NCBI GenBank assembly: GCA_963678705.1
Contig: CAVMBN010000233.1
Location: 1-64,000, forward strand
From: Panorpa germanica
Taxonomy: Eukaryota; Arthropoda; Insecta; Mecoptera; Panorpidae
Direction: 5' to 3'
Length of the DNA stretch: 64,000 nucleotides
Shown piece after piece: positions 12,015 to 22,691 of this stretch. Under the pieces are notes generated by a model. That model was given only the letters and a program-made list of their open reading frames with translations, had not been told where the DNA came from and did no database searches. Position numbers and translations under genes: made by a program. Position 1 is the first letter of the stretch, and every line of letters begins with the position of its first letter.

Positions 12015-12775
12015 GAACGCATACACAACCTATATTTGTATATAGATATTTCACGTTCTTTAATGTATTTTATTAGAATATAATTTTGTATATTTTTAGT
12101 TCTTAAGTTTTGTAATAATTCTTTTGTTTAACCAAATAATTTATCTTTTCTTTGTTATTGAATTAACTAACAAAGTTATTGTCATTGTTACTCTGACATT
12201 GTATTATATTTTACAAACCAGTTTCAAGGGCACACAGCTGGCCTGCCAAATGCATTTGTACCAATGTACTTTTAAAACACTATTAAAATAATCATTATTA
12301 ACTCAGACTTCATACAGTAAACATCACTAAATATCTTTAAATTATTAACTCAAACGTCGTACAATAAACACCAAATTATTAGCTATCATCTAGAACAGTA
12401 AACATCTAAAATATCAGCTCCAACTTTCAACAGTTTGATAATTATAATAAAATTTTAATAGTGAATTGTATCACAGTATCATTGATATATACAGTTATTC
12501 ATTTAATTTTCAATTATTGTAATTCGTCAAGTATATTCGTATAATAAATGTTTTATGTAAAATACTAGTGTTTTGCTGCTATTTGATTTAAGGCAAGAAA
12601 TAAAAAATTGTTATTAATTATTTAATAACAAAAAGGTCCTTCGAGAAACTTTGGCGCAATCCATCGCTATCAAAGGAGTTAGAAGCAATCCATCAATCTG
12701 AGAAATTGGATACCGTCAACATCGCAAATAAGCCAATCTCAAGCTTATATAGATAAATAGGTCCAAACTCAACCA
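12008..12775 (+). repeat. LTR 2 (shared by copies 1 and 2)
   Basis: 768 bp, TGGTTAAGAACGC...CAACCA, preceded by the purine-rich CGCGCGGGAGTA that ends the coding region. It is longer than LTRs 3 and 4 (709 bp), mainly because of a segment around 12170-12340 that those two lack or have shortened. A TGATAATTATAATAAAATTTT stretch near 12435 contains an AATAAA. Confidence 0.85.
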
Positions 12776-14138
12776 TTTGGTCGGCTTCGAGCCGGATGCG
12801 AGCTAGGATAATCAGCATTTTGATCCTTCGAAGAAGACTCACAAACATTTGGTCATCTTCAAGAGCGGATGCACACCATTAAATCATCTTCAAGAACGGA
12901 TACGAGCTAGGATAATCAGCATTTTTTAAAGAAGATTCCATCCATTTGATCATCTTCAAGCAAGATTCTCATCAACGGATCCAGCAATTGAGCATCTTCA
13001 AAGAAGATTCACACCACATTGATCATCTTTGACAAGAATTCATCAAGCAAGGTGAAAAATCTAGAAAAATCTCACTTTTAGCGTCAAGTACAACAGCACA
13101 CACGAGTCAATCGCAGCAGCATCTGGATTCAGTCTTGAAACGAGAGCTACTACACGACAGTGGTGTCAAGGTAATCCTAAAACATTTATATAATTCCCAT
13201 CCTATCCTTTATTACCTCTATTTTGGGTTTTTGCACTTACATCTTACATATTTTACAAATTTTACATTTACTACTGTTCAAGCGTTATTTCATTTTACCA
13301 AGGTGTTTAGACATCAATGATTCAGTTCCATCATAAGTTCGTATTATTGTTGTATTATATTTTTTAATCAATCTTTCAACGATATTTAGTTTCTGTTTGT
13401 AGTTAATAAATCCTTGCCACTTTAGTCAAGTCATTTAGCGTTACCAAGCTATTGACCATCTATAGGGTTTGTATTAGTGTCATTAAGCACACACACACAT
13501 ATACATTAATTGCATTGGTTGCGAATATTAGATTCCACAAATATAGCCTCTTATTACGTCATCTAACGTCCTCTCATAGGAATACGACACTTAGAGCACA
13601 TATGCCAATCGCATTATTTAGCGAATATAATTATTCCATTTTAAGCAATTGAATATATTTGTTCAAATCAAAATACTCATCTGTGTATTTTACACAGAAA
13701 TCTTCTTACGTGTTACGTAATAAATCACCGATTATATTATTGCATTCACAATAATATATCTTTTTCAATTATTTTTTAAATATTTGAATTATATTTGTGT
13801 CATTCAGCACACATACATTATTTGCATTGGTTGCGAACATTCGATTCCATAAGTATTATCTCACATAGGTCATCTAAAGTCCTCTCATAGCATTAAGACA
13901 TTTAGAGTACATACGCCAATCGCATTTAAATAGCGAATATTATTATTCCATTTTTTAGCGTTTGAATTACTTTTTTCAAACCAAAATTACCGTCTGTGTA
14001 TTTTGCACAGAAGTCTTTTACGTATTGTACGTAATAGAGTACCTTTCATATTATTTGCATCAGCAATAATACACTATTACAATTAGCTTTAAATATTATA
14101 TTTAAAATATCAATAGAGATTTTAAAGTCACATTCACA
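12776..14138 (+). other. 5' leader of BEL/Pao copy 2
   Basis: Collinear with the leader of copy 1: a degenerate motif array beginning TTTGGTCGGCTTCGAGCCGG (to about 13045), then the direct repeat pair at about 13477-13730 and 13797-14042, then the start codon. I see no gene; short frames at 13135-13320 and 13452-13652 are leader sequence. Confidence 0.7.
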
Positions 14139-17100
14139 ATGTCTTTAAAAACCTTAATTACAAAAATACATAATATTAAATCATCATTAAATCGATGCAG
14201 TAAAGCCATCGAAAATGTTGATATAAAAGATCCATCCACTTACGATGTGGAAAATATAAAGTTTCTTCATAAACAATGGGAACCACTAATGGCTTCTATT
14301 AATAAAACTCACTCTCAAATGAGAGAATTAGTAGAAGATGAGAGTGAATTGGATCTCTTTGATGAAGAAAATACCGATTTTTGGATGCAATACGTTAAAA
14401 TAGGCGCAAAAATCAATAAAATTATCTCAGCGTCTAAATCAATTGAAGCATCAAACACTTCAATTTCTAAAGCTGCCACTTCCAGCACACTCACAGCGCA
14501 AGTCAAACGCACAAGTCAAGTTATGTTATCAACCGCTTTAGTCAACATACCTGACAAAAACGGTAAAACAATTACTGCACGCGCGCTTCTGGATAACGGT
14601 AGTCCATCAAGTTTTATAACCAAAGGTTTATTACAAAAATTAAAAATTCACACTACAAATTCGGATGTAGTTGCTACCGGAATTGATAACTCCGAAGCTA
14701 AAACTCATAAACAAGCAAAAATCACTTTGCATTCATCCAATAACAATTACAAAACGTTTGTAAATTGTCTGCTCATAGACACAATAACCGACAAAATCCC
14801 ACACATCAAATTGGATATTGTCAATCTATCAATACCGCATACAATAAAACTAGCAGATCCTAGTTTTAACGAACCACAATCTGTGGATTTATTGTTAGGA
14901 GCTGACATTTTTTGGAAATTATTACGCGTAGGCAAATCAACACTATCCAATAATCGATTGCAGTTGCAAAATACTTCACTAGGTTGGATAGTTACTAAAT
15001 ACAAATCTGCTACCAACAACAATCATGTGCATCATTATCACATATCCTTGCAAACTCAAATTCCCAAGCTTTGTGAAAGCGAGTATGTTAAAGAATGTGG
15101 CACTTTAATTATTAAAGAACAAACTCAATTTCCCAAGGTTTGTGAAAGCGAGTCTGTTAAGAAATGTAGGACTTTAACTTCAGAAGAACAAGCATGTCAT
15201 GATCATTGTAGCAAAACTATTACTCGCGATTCAGATCGTAGATTCGCAATTACATTACCATTAAAATTGCCCACATCAGCCCTAGGGGATACCAAAACCA
15301 CAGCTACCAAACAATTGCTTTCATTTGAAAGAAAATTTGATAGAAATAAACCACACAAATCTATGTATTCTGCATTCACTCTTGAATATATACGATTAGG
15401 TCATATGACTACTAACATTATTCATAATTCATCCGAACCTACATATATTTTACCGCATCACGGTATAGGAGATTCCAAATCAGCAATTACTAAACCCTTT
15501 CCTTTACCACAAAGAAAGCGTGTTACTAGTAACCATCATAAATCATTGATTTTGTCAAACTACTCCATAGCCAAGTCAAATTTTATATTTGACAAATTTT
15601 CAAATTTTAAATCGATCAATGGCGTCACCACATACTATTTACGTTTTATTCAAAATTCTAGAAACAAGATAAACGGCATTTCTACGGTCAAGGAATTGCA
15701 TAATTCAATTCATTTACTTATGAAATTAACCATAGCAAATGTTTTATCATTAATAGCTAGAACCTTGGATCCACTCACATTACAATTGCCTTGTGACATA
15801 CCATGCAAATTAATGATACAACAGCTATGGTTAATTAACTTACATACAAGGTCTAAATTATTATTTTTAAATTCACATCCATATGCCACAAACACCACCC
15901 TTAATGATTCATATGTTGATAAGCTTCTGACTGGATCAAATGATCTATCAGAATTCAAGTTACGCTGTATTAAAACAATAGAAACATTAAGTAGTGCAGG
16001 ATTTCATTTACGCAAATGGATTTCTAATGATCCCGCTGTTTTACTTGAATTAGACAACACTACTAAAGATAAACACTTTTATATAGATCACGCAGACTTA
16101 GAGCATTTCAAAACTTTAGGTGTCAAATGGTGCTCAAAAACAGACTGTTTTAAATACAGCATCGCCCATTTTGAGCCACCTGTAAAACTAACCAAACGAA
16201 ATGTTCTATCGTTCATTGCTAAAATCTTTGATCCGCTTGGATTATTATCACCCTGCGTCATACCGTTTAAGCTAATGATACAACAATTGTGGCTAACAAA
16301 TCTACACTGGGATGATCAAATTCCAGATCATTTAGTAAAAGCATGGGTTTCTTTAATAAAACAATTACCTAGTTTAAACAATGTATCCATACCACGAAAA
16401 GCGTTAATCAAGAACTTCAAAACAATTGAAATTCATGGTTTCTGTGACGCGTCAGAACGTGCATATGGTGCTTGTATTTATTTTAAAAGTACCAACTACA
16501 ATAACCAATCCAAAACTACTTTATTACACTCAAAATCTAAGGTCTCACCTTTGAAAACGTTAACCATTCCGTGTTTAGAATTATGCGCAGCATTATTATT
16601 GTCACGAATGACAAAGAAATTATTATCAATAATTTCATTACCGATAAACAATATAATTCTTTGGTCAGATTCAGTTATTGTGCTGTCATGGCTCAAATGC
16701 ATACCCAGCACACTGAAAACATTTGTAGCTAACCGCGTTTCTGAAATCCAAACAAACATGAATTCTATTTCACAATGGCGTCACATTCGTACAGAACATA
16801 ATCCAGCAGATTTGATTTCAAGAGGTATTCCTGCAAGTAATATAGTTGATTATGATTTCTGGTGGCAAGGTCCAGATTGGCTATCTCAATCAGAGATCGC
16901 ATGGCCTGAAAGCAATTGCACCGTAAATTTTTTACCAGAAACTAAATCAATTATATTAGCGAATTTTTCCACCATGAAATCAAATTTTATATTCGACAAA
17001 TTTTCAAATTTAAGAACTCTTAATAGAGTCACTGCATACTGTTTACGTTTTATTCGCAATTCCAGAAATAAACAAACTAGAATTAATGGCATTTTGTCAG

Positions 17101-18464
17101 TCACAGAATTGCAAGCTTCTATGCAATCACTCATCAAACTAGCACAAGTGGAATGTTTCGCATCTGAAATTAAAGCTCTAAAGCGTAACGTGCCTTTAGA
17201 TACTAAAAGTTCATTACTCTGTCTTAACCCATTTCTTGACGATGATGGCATCATCAGAGTGGGTGGCAGATTAAAGCATTCTAATTTTGAATTTCACAAG
17301 AAACATCCCATTGTCTTACACAATAAACACAAGCTGACAACTTTGATAATGGAAAGGGAGCACTTGAGATTACTACATCCAGGCCCTCATAGGTTATTAT
17401 TTAGTGTAAGGGACCAATATTGGCCCATTAAAGGCATTTCCTTATCAAAAACTATCGTGCATCGATGTGTCACATGTTTTAAGCAAAGGCCACGCTTTCC
17501 ATCACCACAAATGGGTTCTCTTCCTTTCGCAAGAGTATCCCTAGATTTCCCATTTAAGGATACCGGAATTGATTATGCTGGTCCTATCATGGTCCGCAAT
17601 AAATATGGTAGAGGTAGTAGGTTAATCAAATCCTACATTTGTTTATTTATCTGTTTTGCAACTAAAGCCATACATTTGGAGTTGGTCACTGAGCTTACAA
17701 CTCAGTGTTTTTTGGCTGCTTTAAACAGATTCATATCGCGTAGAGGCAAACCCACCACTATTTATTCTGACAACGGAACGAACTTTGTGGGAGCTAGCCG
17801 GGCCTTGGGCAAATTTTTAGCTGATGATGATAATGAAAGAACGATCCAAACAGTAGCTTCCGATTTAACTATTACTTGGAAGTTTATACCACCATATTCA
17901 CCCAGTTGGGGTGGTTTATGGGAAAGTAACATTAAGTCAACCAAATCACATCTCAAACGTGTCATGCAAAACAACCATTTTACGTTTGAAGACACCTATA
18001 CCCTGTTAACTCAAATAGAGGCAATACTAAATTCTCGTCCTCTTTATCCCGCTTCCAACGATCCCAATGACCTTATTCCCATCACGCCTGAACACCTCTT
18101 AATAGGACGGCAGATCACAAGTATCGCTCCTTCAGATGATGCTCCAATCAAACTAAGCCGAATGCAGCGTTTCTCACAGTTTCAAGACTGTATTCAAGGT
18201 TTTTGGAAAAGATGGTACAGCGACTACCTAGGACACTGCAATCAGCTCGTGAAGTGGAAGGCGTCAAAGGGTGTTGTACTGCAGCAAGGATCTTTGGTCC
18301 TAGTCAAGGAACCAAATCTTCCTCCATCACAATGGATGCTGGGTAGAATAGTAAAATTAAGCATTGGAGATGATTCAACGGCTCGAGCAGCTACTGTCAA
18401 GACTGCTAAGGGAGAAATAAAGCGTCTAGTGCGACATCTCGCTCCGCTACCCATAGAATGTTAG
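14139..18464 (+). CDS. BEL/Pao polyprotein, 1441 codons, gag- and RT-deleted
   Basis: Order: gag N-terminus (1-115); aspartic protease with LLDNGS (D152); a displaced extra copy of an integrase-upstream segment (about 470-532, with SNFIFDKFSN); a reverse transcriptase end fragment with YVDK at 592-595; the connection domain; RNase H with HGFCD, an LELC glutamate, WSDS near 843 and EHNPADL near 890, which look like the usual acidic set; an integrase zinc domain (HLRLLHPG...HRCVTC, about 1075-1117); and a DDE core (GIDYAG, YSDNGTNF near 1210, WESN near 1262). A DUF5641-type domain ends the protein. The segments at 470-532 and 534-569 are paralogues of 937-999 and 688-724, so the frame is a mosaic of duplicated pieces. 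Intact family members also carry DUF1759 and CCHC gag domains and a complete reverse transcriptase; those are missing. Integrase could in principle be active; reverse transcription could not be. Confidence 0.88.
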   Translation: MSLKTLITKIHNIKSSLNRCSKAIENVDIKDPSTYDVENIKFLHKQWEPLMASINKTHSQMRELVEDESELDLFDEENTDFWMQYVKIGAKINKIISASKSIEASNTSISKAATSSTLTAQVKRTSQVMLSTALVNIPDKNGKTITARALLDNGSPSSFITKGLLQKLKIHTTNSDVVATGIDNSEAKTHKQAKITLHSSNNNYKTFVNCLLIDTITDKIPHIKLDIVNLSIPHTIKLADPSFNEPQSVDLLLGADIFWKLLRVGKSTLSNNRLQLQNTSLGWIVTKYKSATNNNHVHHYHISLQTQIPKLCESEYVKECGTLIIKEQTQFPKVCESESVKKCRTLTSEEQACHDHCSKTITRDSDRRFAITLPLKLPTSALGDTKTTATKQLLSFERKFDRNKPHKSMYSAFTLEYIRLGHMTTNIIHNSSEPTYILPHHGIGDSKSAITKPFPLPQRKRVTSNHHKSLILSNYSIAKSNFIFDKFSNFKSINGVTTYYLRFIQNSRNKINGISTVKELHNSIHLLMKLTIANVLSLIARTLDPLTLQLPCDIPCKLMIQQLWLINLHTRSKLLFLNSHPYATNTTLNDSYVDKLLTGSNDLSEFKLRCIKTIETLSSAGFHLRKWISNDPAVLLELDNTTKDKHFYIDHADLEHFKTLGVKWCSKTDCFKYSIAHFEPPVKLTKRNVLSFIAKIFDPLGLLSPCVIPFKLMIQQLWLTNLHWDDQIPDHLVKAWVSLIKQLPSLNNVSIPRKALIKNFKTIEIHGFCDASERAYGACIYFKSTNYNNQSKTTLLHSKSKVSPLKTLTIPCLELCAALLLSRMTKKLLSIISLPINNIILWSDSVIVLSWLKCIPSTLKTFVANRVSEIQTNMNSISQWRHIRTEHNPADLISRGIPASNIVDYDFWWQGPDWLSQSEIAWPESNCTVNFLPETKSIILANFSTMKSNFIFDKFSNLRTLNRVTAYCLRFIRNSRNKQTRINGILSVTELQASMQSLIKLAQVECFASEIKALKRNVPLDTKSSLLCLNPFLDDDGIIRVGGRLKHSNFEFHKKHPIVLHNKHKLTTLIMEREHLRLLHPGPHRLLFSVRDQYWPIKGISLSKTIVHRCVTCFKQRPRFPSPQMGSLPFARVSLDFPFKDTGIDYAGPIMVRNKYGRGSRLIKSYICLFICFATKAIHLELVTELTTQCFLAALNRFISRRGKPTTIYSDNGTNFVGASRALGKFLADDDNERTIQTVASDLTITWKFIPPYSPSWGGLWESNIKSTKSHLKRVMQNNHFTFEDTYTLLTQIEAILNSRPLYPASNDPNDLIPITPEHLLIGRQITSIAPSDDAPIKLSRMQRFSQFQDCIQGFWKRWYSDYLGHCNQLVKWKASKGVVLQQGSLVLVKEPNLPPSQWMLGRIVKLSIGDDSTARAATVKTAKGEIKRLVRHLAPLPIEC

Positions 18465-18508
18465 TTGAAAATCAAGATGAATCTTACAATTTTCAACGCG
18501 CGGGAGTA

Positions 18509-19217
18509 TGGTTAAGAACGCATGCACAACCTATATATTTATATAGATATTTCACGTTCTTAATGTATTTTATTAGAATATAATTTTGTATATTTTTAGC
18601 TCTTAAGTTTTGTAATAATTCTTTTGTTTAACCAAATAATTTATTTTTCTTTGTTATTGAATAAATTAACAAAGCTATTGTTATTACTCTGGCATTGTTC
18701 AAGTCTGTACCAAGGTCACACAGCTGGCCTGCCAAATGCATTCTTTCTATCAATGTACTGATAAAACACTATTAAAATAATCATTATTAACTCAAACGTC
18801 GTACAATAAACACCAAATTATTAGCTATCATCTAGAACAGTAAACATCTAAAATATCAGCTCCAACTTTCAACAGTTTGATAATTATAATAAAATTTTAA
18901 TAGTGAATTGTATCACAGTATCATTGATATATATAGTTATTCATTTAATTTTCAATTATTGTAATTCGTCAAGTGTATTTGTATAATAAATGTTTTATGT
19001 AAAATACTAGTGTTTTGCTGCTATTTGATTTAAAGCAAAAATAAAAAATTGTTATTAATTATTTAATAACAAAAAGGTCCTTCGAGAAAGTCTTGGCGCA
19101 ATCTATCGCTATCAAAGGAGTTAGAAGCAATCAATCAATCTGAGAAATTGGAAACCGTCAACATCGCAGATAAGCCAATCTCAAGCTTATATAGATACAT
19201 AGGTCCAAACTCAACCA
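18509..19217 (+). repeat. LTR 3 (shared by copies 2 and 3)
   Basis: 709 bp, TGGTTAAGAACGCATGCAC...CAACCA. It matches LTR 4 almost exactly, and differs from LTRs 1 and 2 by a shorter segment after the CAAGGTCACACAGCTGGCC block. Confidence 0.87.
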
Positions 19218-20404
19218 TTTGGTCGTCTTCGAGCCGGATAAGAGCGGATGCACACCATTAAATCATCTTTAAGAACGGATGCGAGCTAGGATAATCAGCA
19301 TTTTCATTTTTCAAAGAAGATTCCATCTATTTGATCATCTTCAAGCAAGATTCTCATCAACGGATCCAGCAATTGAGCATCTTCAAAGAAGATTCATCCC
19401 ACATTGATCATCTTTGAAAAGGATTCATCAAGCAAGGTGAAAAATCTAGAAAAATCTCACTTTTGGCGTCAAGTACAACAGCACACACGAGTCAATCGCA
19501 GCAGCATCTGGATTCAGTCTTGAAACGAGAGCTACTACACGACAGTGGTGTCAAGGTAATCCTAAAACATTTATATAATTCCCATCCTATCCTTTATTAC
19601 CTCTATTTTGGGTTTTTGCACTTACATCTTACATATTTTACAAATTTTACATTTACTACTGTTTCAATCGTTATTTCATTTTACCAAGGTGTTTAGACAT
19701 CAATGATTCACTTCCATCATAAGTTCGTATCATTGTTGTATCATATTTTTTAATCAATCTTTCAACGATATTTAGTTTCAGTTTGTAGTTAATAAATCGT
19801 TGCCACTTTAGTCAAGTCATTTAGCGTTACCAAGCTATTGACCATCTATAGGGCTTGTATTAGTGTCATTAAGCACACACACACACACATTAATTGCATT
19901 GGTTGCGAATATTAGATTCCATAAATATAGCCTCTTATTACGTCATCTAACGTCCTCTCATAGGAATACGACACTTAGAGCACATATGCCAATCGCATTA
20001 TTTAGCGAATATAATTATTCCATTTTAAGCATTTGAATATATTTGTTCAAATCAAAATACTCATCTGTGTATTTTGCACAGAAATCTTTTTACGTGTTAC
20101 GTAATAGATCATCGATTATATTATTGCATCCACAATAATATATCTTTTTCAATTATTTTTTAAATATTTGAATTATATTTGTGTCATTCAGCACACATAC
20201 ATTAATTGCATTGGTTGCGAACATTCGATTCCATAAGTATAATCTCACATAGGTCATCTAAAGTCCTCTCATAGGATTAAGACATTTAGAGTACATACGC
20301 TAATCGCATTTACATAGCGAATATTATTATTCCATTTTTAGCGTTTGAATTTTCAAACCGAAATTACCGTCTGTGTATTTTGCACAGAAGTCTTTTACGT
20401 ATTG
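19218..20404 (+). other. 5' leader of BEL/Pao copy 3
   Basis: Same organisation as the other leaders: a shortened motif array to about 19430, then the direct repeat pair (about 19863-20110 and 20181-20404). It ends abruptly where the deletion removes the start codon, gag and protease. No gene. Confidence 0.7.
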
Positions 20405-21958
20405 TTAATAAATCATTTCTACTGTCAAACTACTCCATAGCCAAGTCAAATTTTATATTTGACAAATTTTCAAATTTTAAATCGATCAATAGCGTCACCA
20501 CATACTTTTTACGTTTCATTCAAAATTCTAGAAACAAGACAAACGGCATTTCTACGGTCAAGGAATTGCATAGTTCAATTCAAATACTTATGAAATTAAC
20601 CAAAGCAAATGTTTTATCATTAATAGCTAGAACTTTGGATCCACTTACAGTATTATTACCTTGTGACATACCATGCAAATTAATGATACAACAGCTATGG
20701 TTAATTAACTTACATACAAGGTCTAAATTATTATTTTTAAATTCACATCCATATGCCACAAACACCACCCTTAATGATTCATATGTTGATAAGCTACTGA
20801 CTTGATCAAATGATCTATCAGAATTCAAGCTCCGCTGTATTAAAACATTAGAAACATTAAGTAGTGCAGGATCTTATTTACGAAAATGGATGTCGAATGA
20901 TCCCATTATTTTATTTGATTTAGACAACAATATTCAAGACCAACATTTTATTATAGATCACGCAGACTTAGAGCCTTTCAAAATTTTCATTGCCAAAATC
21001 TTTGATCCACATGGATTATTATCACCCCACGTCAAACCGTTTATGCTATTGAAACAACAATTAAGGCTAACAAATCTACACTGGAATCTTGAAATTCCAG
21101 AACATTTAATAAAAATATGGAATCCTTTAATAAAGCAATTACCGACCTTAAACAATGCATCCATACCACAAAAATCATTAATCAAGAATTCCAAAACATT
21201 TGAAATTCATGGTTTTTGTGATGTGTTAAAAAATGCATATGGTTCTTGTATTTATTTTAAATCTATCAACTGCAATATCATAATTGACAAACTTTTCTAT
21301 ATCGACCCAGGAGGTATAGAATATTTCAAAATTTTAATCGTTAAATAGCAATCTAAACCTGACTGTTTTAAATACAGTATTTTACATTTTTATCCACTTG
21401 CCAAACTAACGAAAGTAAATTATCATACCAACTTCAAAGACACTTGTACACTGCAAACTCAAATTGAGGCAATCCTCAATTTCCATCCCTTTTTTCCCGC
21501 TTCCAATAATCCCAATGACCTAATTCCCTTCACACCTGGACACCTCTTATTAGGACGGCAGATCACAAGAATCGCTCCTGCAGAGGACGCTCCAACTAAA
21601 TTAAGCCGAACGCAGCGCTACTCGCAATTTCAAGACTTTATTCAAGGTTGTTGGAAAAAAAGGTCAAGCGAATACTTAGGACGCTGTAATCAGCTCGTGA
21701 AGTGGAAAATGTCAAATGATGCTGTACCGCAGCAAGGAACTTTGGTCTTAATTAAGAAGCCAAAGCTTCCTCCATCGCAATGGATGTTGGATAGCCCAGT
21801 GAAATTAAGTGCTAATGAAGTTTCAGCGACTCGAGCAGCCACTATCAAGACAGCTAAGGGAAAAACCAGCGTCTAGTGCAATATCTCGTTCCGCTACTTA
21901 TTACAGAACATCAGTTGAAAATCAAGATGAATCTTACAATTTTCAACGCGCGGGAGTA
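20405..21958 (+). pseudogene. BEL/Pao polyprotein remnant of copy 3
   Basis: Collinear with the second half of the copy 1 frame. It starts with the SNFIFDKFSN segment and has the same YVDK box, then an in-frame TGA at 20803-20805 (Gly in copies 1 and 2). A ~90 bp deletion follows near 20980, an in-frame TAG lies at 21346-21348 (Trp in copy 1), and a one-base loss near 21866 disrupts the DUF5641-type end. The pieces 20415-20805, 20806-21348 and 21349-21860 share one frame. It has no start codon, protease or integrase core. A dead copy. Confidence 0.85.
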
Positions 21959-22667
21959 TGGTTAAGAACGCATGCACAACCTATATATTTATATAGATAT
22001 TTCACGTTCTTAATGTATTTCATTAGAATATAATTTTGTATATTTTTAGCTCTTAAGTTTTGTAATAATTCTTTTGTTTAACCAAATAATTTATTTTTCT
22101 TTGTTATTGAATAAATTAACAAAGCTATTGTTATTACTCTGGCATTGTACAAGTCTGTACCAAGGTCACACAGCTGGCCTGCCAAATGCATTCTTTCTAT
22201 CAATGTACTGATAAAACACTATTAAAATAATCATTATTAACTCAAACGTCGTACAATAAACACCAAATTATTAGCTATCATCTAGAACAGTAAACATCTA
22301 AAATATCAGCTCCAACTTTCAACAGTTTGATAATTATAATAAAATTTTAATAGTGAATTGTATCACAGTATCATTGATATATATAGTTATTCATTTAATT
22401 TTCAATTATTGTAATTCGTCAAGTGTATTTGTATAATAAATGTTTTATGTAAAATACTAGTGTTTTGCTGCTATTTGATTTAAAGCAAAAATAAAAAATT
22501 GTTAATAATTATTTAATAACAAAAAGGTTCTTCGAGAAAGTCTTGGCGCAATCTATCGCTATCAAAGGAGTTAGAAGAAATCAATCAATCTGAGAAATTG
22601 GAAACCGTCAACATCGCAGATAAGCCAATCTCAAGCTTATATAGATACATAGGTCCAAACTCAACCA
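21959..22667 (+). repeat. LTR 4 (BEL/Pao cluster, right end)
   Basis: 709 bp, TGGTTAAGAACGCATGCAC...CTCAACCA, almost identical to LTR 3. The flank on its right is not simple satellite: a ~25 bp inverted piece of element leader comes first. Confidence 0.87.
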
Positions 22668-22691
22668 TTTGGATGGAATCTTCTTTGAAGG
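22664..22691 (-). other. Inverted leader scrap at the right junction of the BEL/Pao cluster
   Basis: Directly after LTR 4 the sequence reads GGATGGAATCTTCTTTGAAG. Its reverse complement matches the leader motif TCAAAGAAGATTCCATCC found at about 7817-7834. Satellite resumes at AAAGAGACACAGTT. On the left the satellite stops at TATCACTAC, so about a dozen satellite bases that normally sit between these points are gone. The junction is therefore rearranged and there is no target-site duplication. Confidence 0.65.

Larger units (their letters stand above)
7017..12775 (+). mobile_element. BEL/Pao LTR retrotransposon, tandem copy 1 (internally deleted)
   Basis: Bounded by LTR 7017-7645 and the shared LTR 12008-12775. 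The internal part has a ~1.4 kb leader and one open frame of 994 codons with a BEL/Pao-type protease, a reverse transcriptase/RNase H remnant and the integrase C-terminal domain. Most of gag, the reverse transcriptase core, the RNase H core and the integrase catalytic core are absent, so it cannot be autonomous. It shares its right LTR with copy 2. The LTR starts TGGTTAAGAACGC and ends ...CAACCA, so the expected TG...CA ends are present. No target-site duplication can be paired with it. Confidence 0.85.
12008..19217 (+). mobile_element. BEL/Pao LTR retrotransposon, tandem copy 2 (largest internal region)
   Basis: Bounded by the shared LTRs 12008-12775 and 18509-19217. Its single open frame (14139-18464) retains protease, RNase H and a full integrase but lacks most of gag and the first half of reverse transcriptase. 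It shares its left LTR with copy 1 and its right LTR with copy 3, an arrangement expected from LTR-LTR unequal recombination or from insertion of linked tandem cDNA. Confidence 0.87.
18509..22667 (+). mobile_element. BEL/Pao LTR retrotransposon, tandem copy 3 (degenerate)
   Basis: Bounded by LTRs 18509-19217 and 21959-22667, which are both 709 bp and differ at only about five positions I could find. The internal region is the shortest: gag and protease are deleted by a junction at about 20405-20420, where leader sequence runs straight into the displaced SNFIFDKF segment. Near-identical LTRs with a broken interior suggest that the element was copied or converted in its deleted state and not long ago. 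Confidence 0.87.

Noticed and set aside
9206..18454. Antisense frames of 65-122 codons across the BEL/Pao genes
   Set aside because: All lie opposite well-supported coding sequence and repeat in each copy as shadows.
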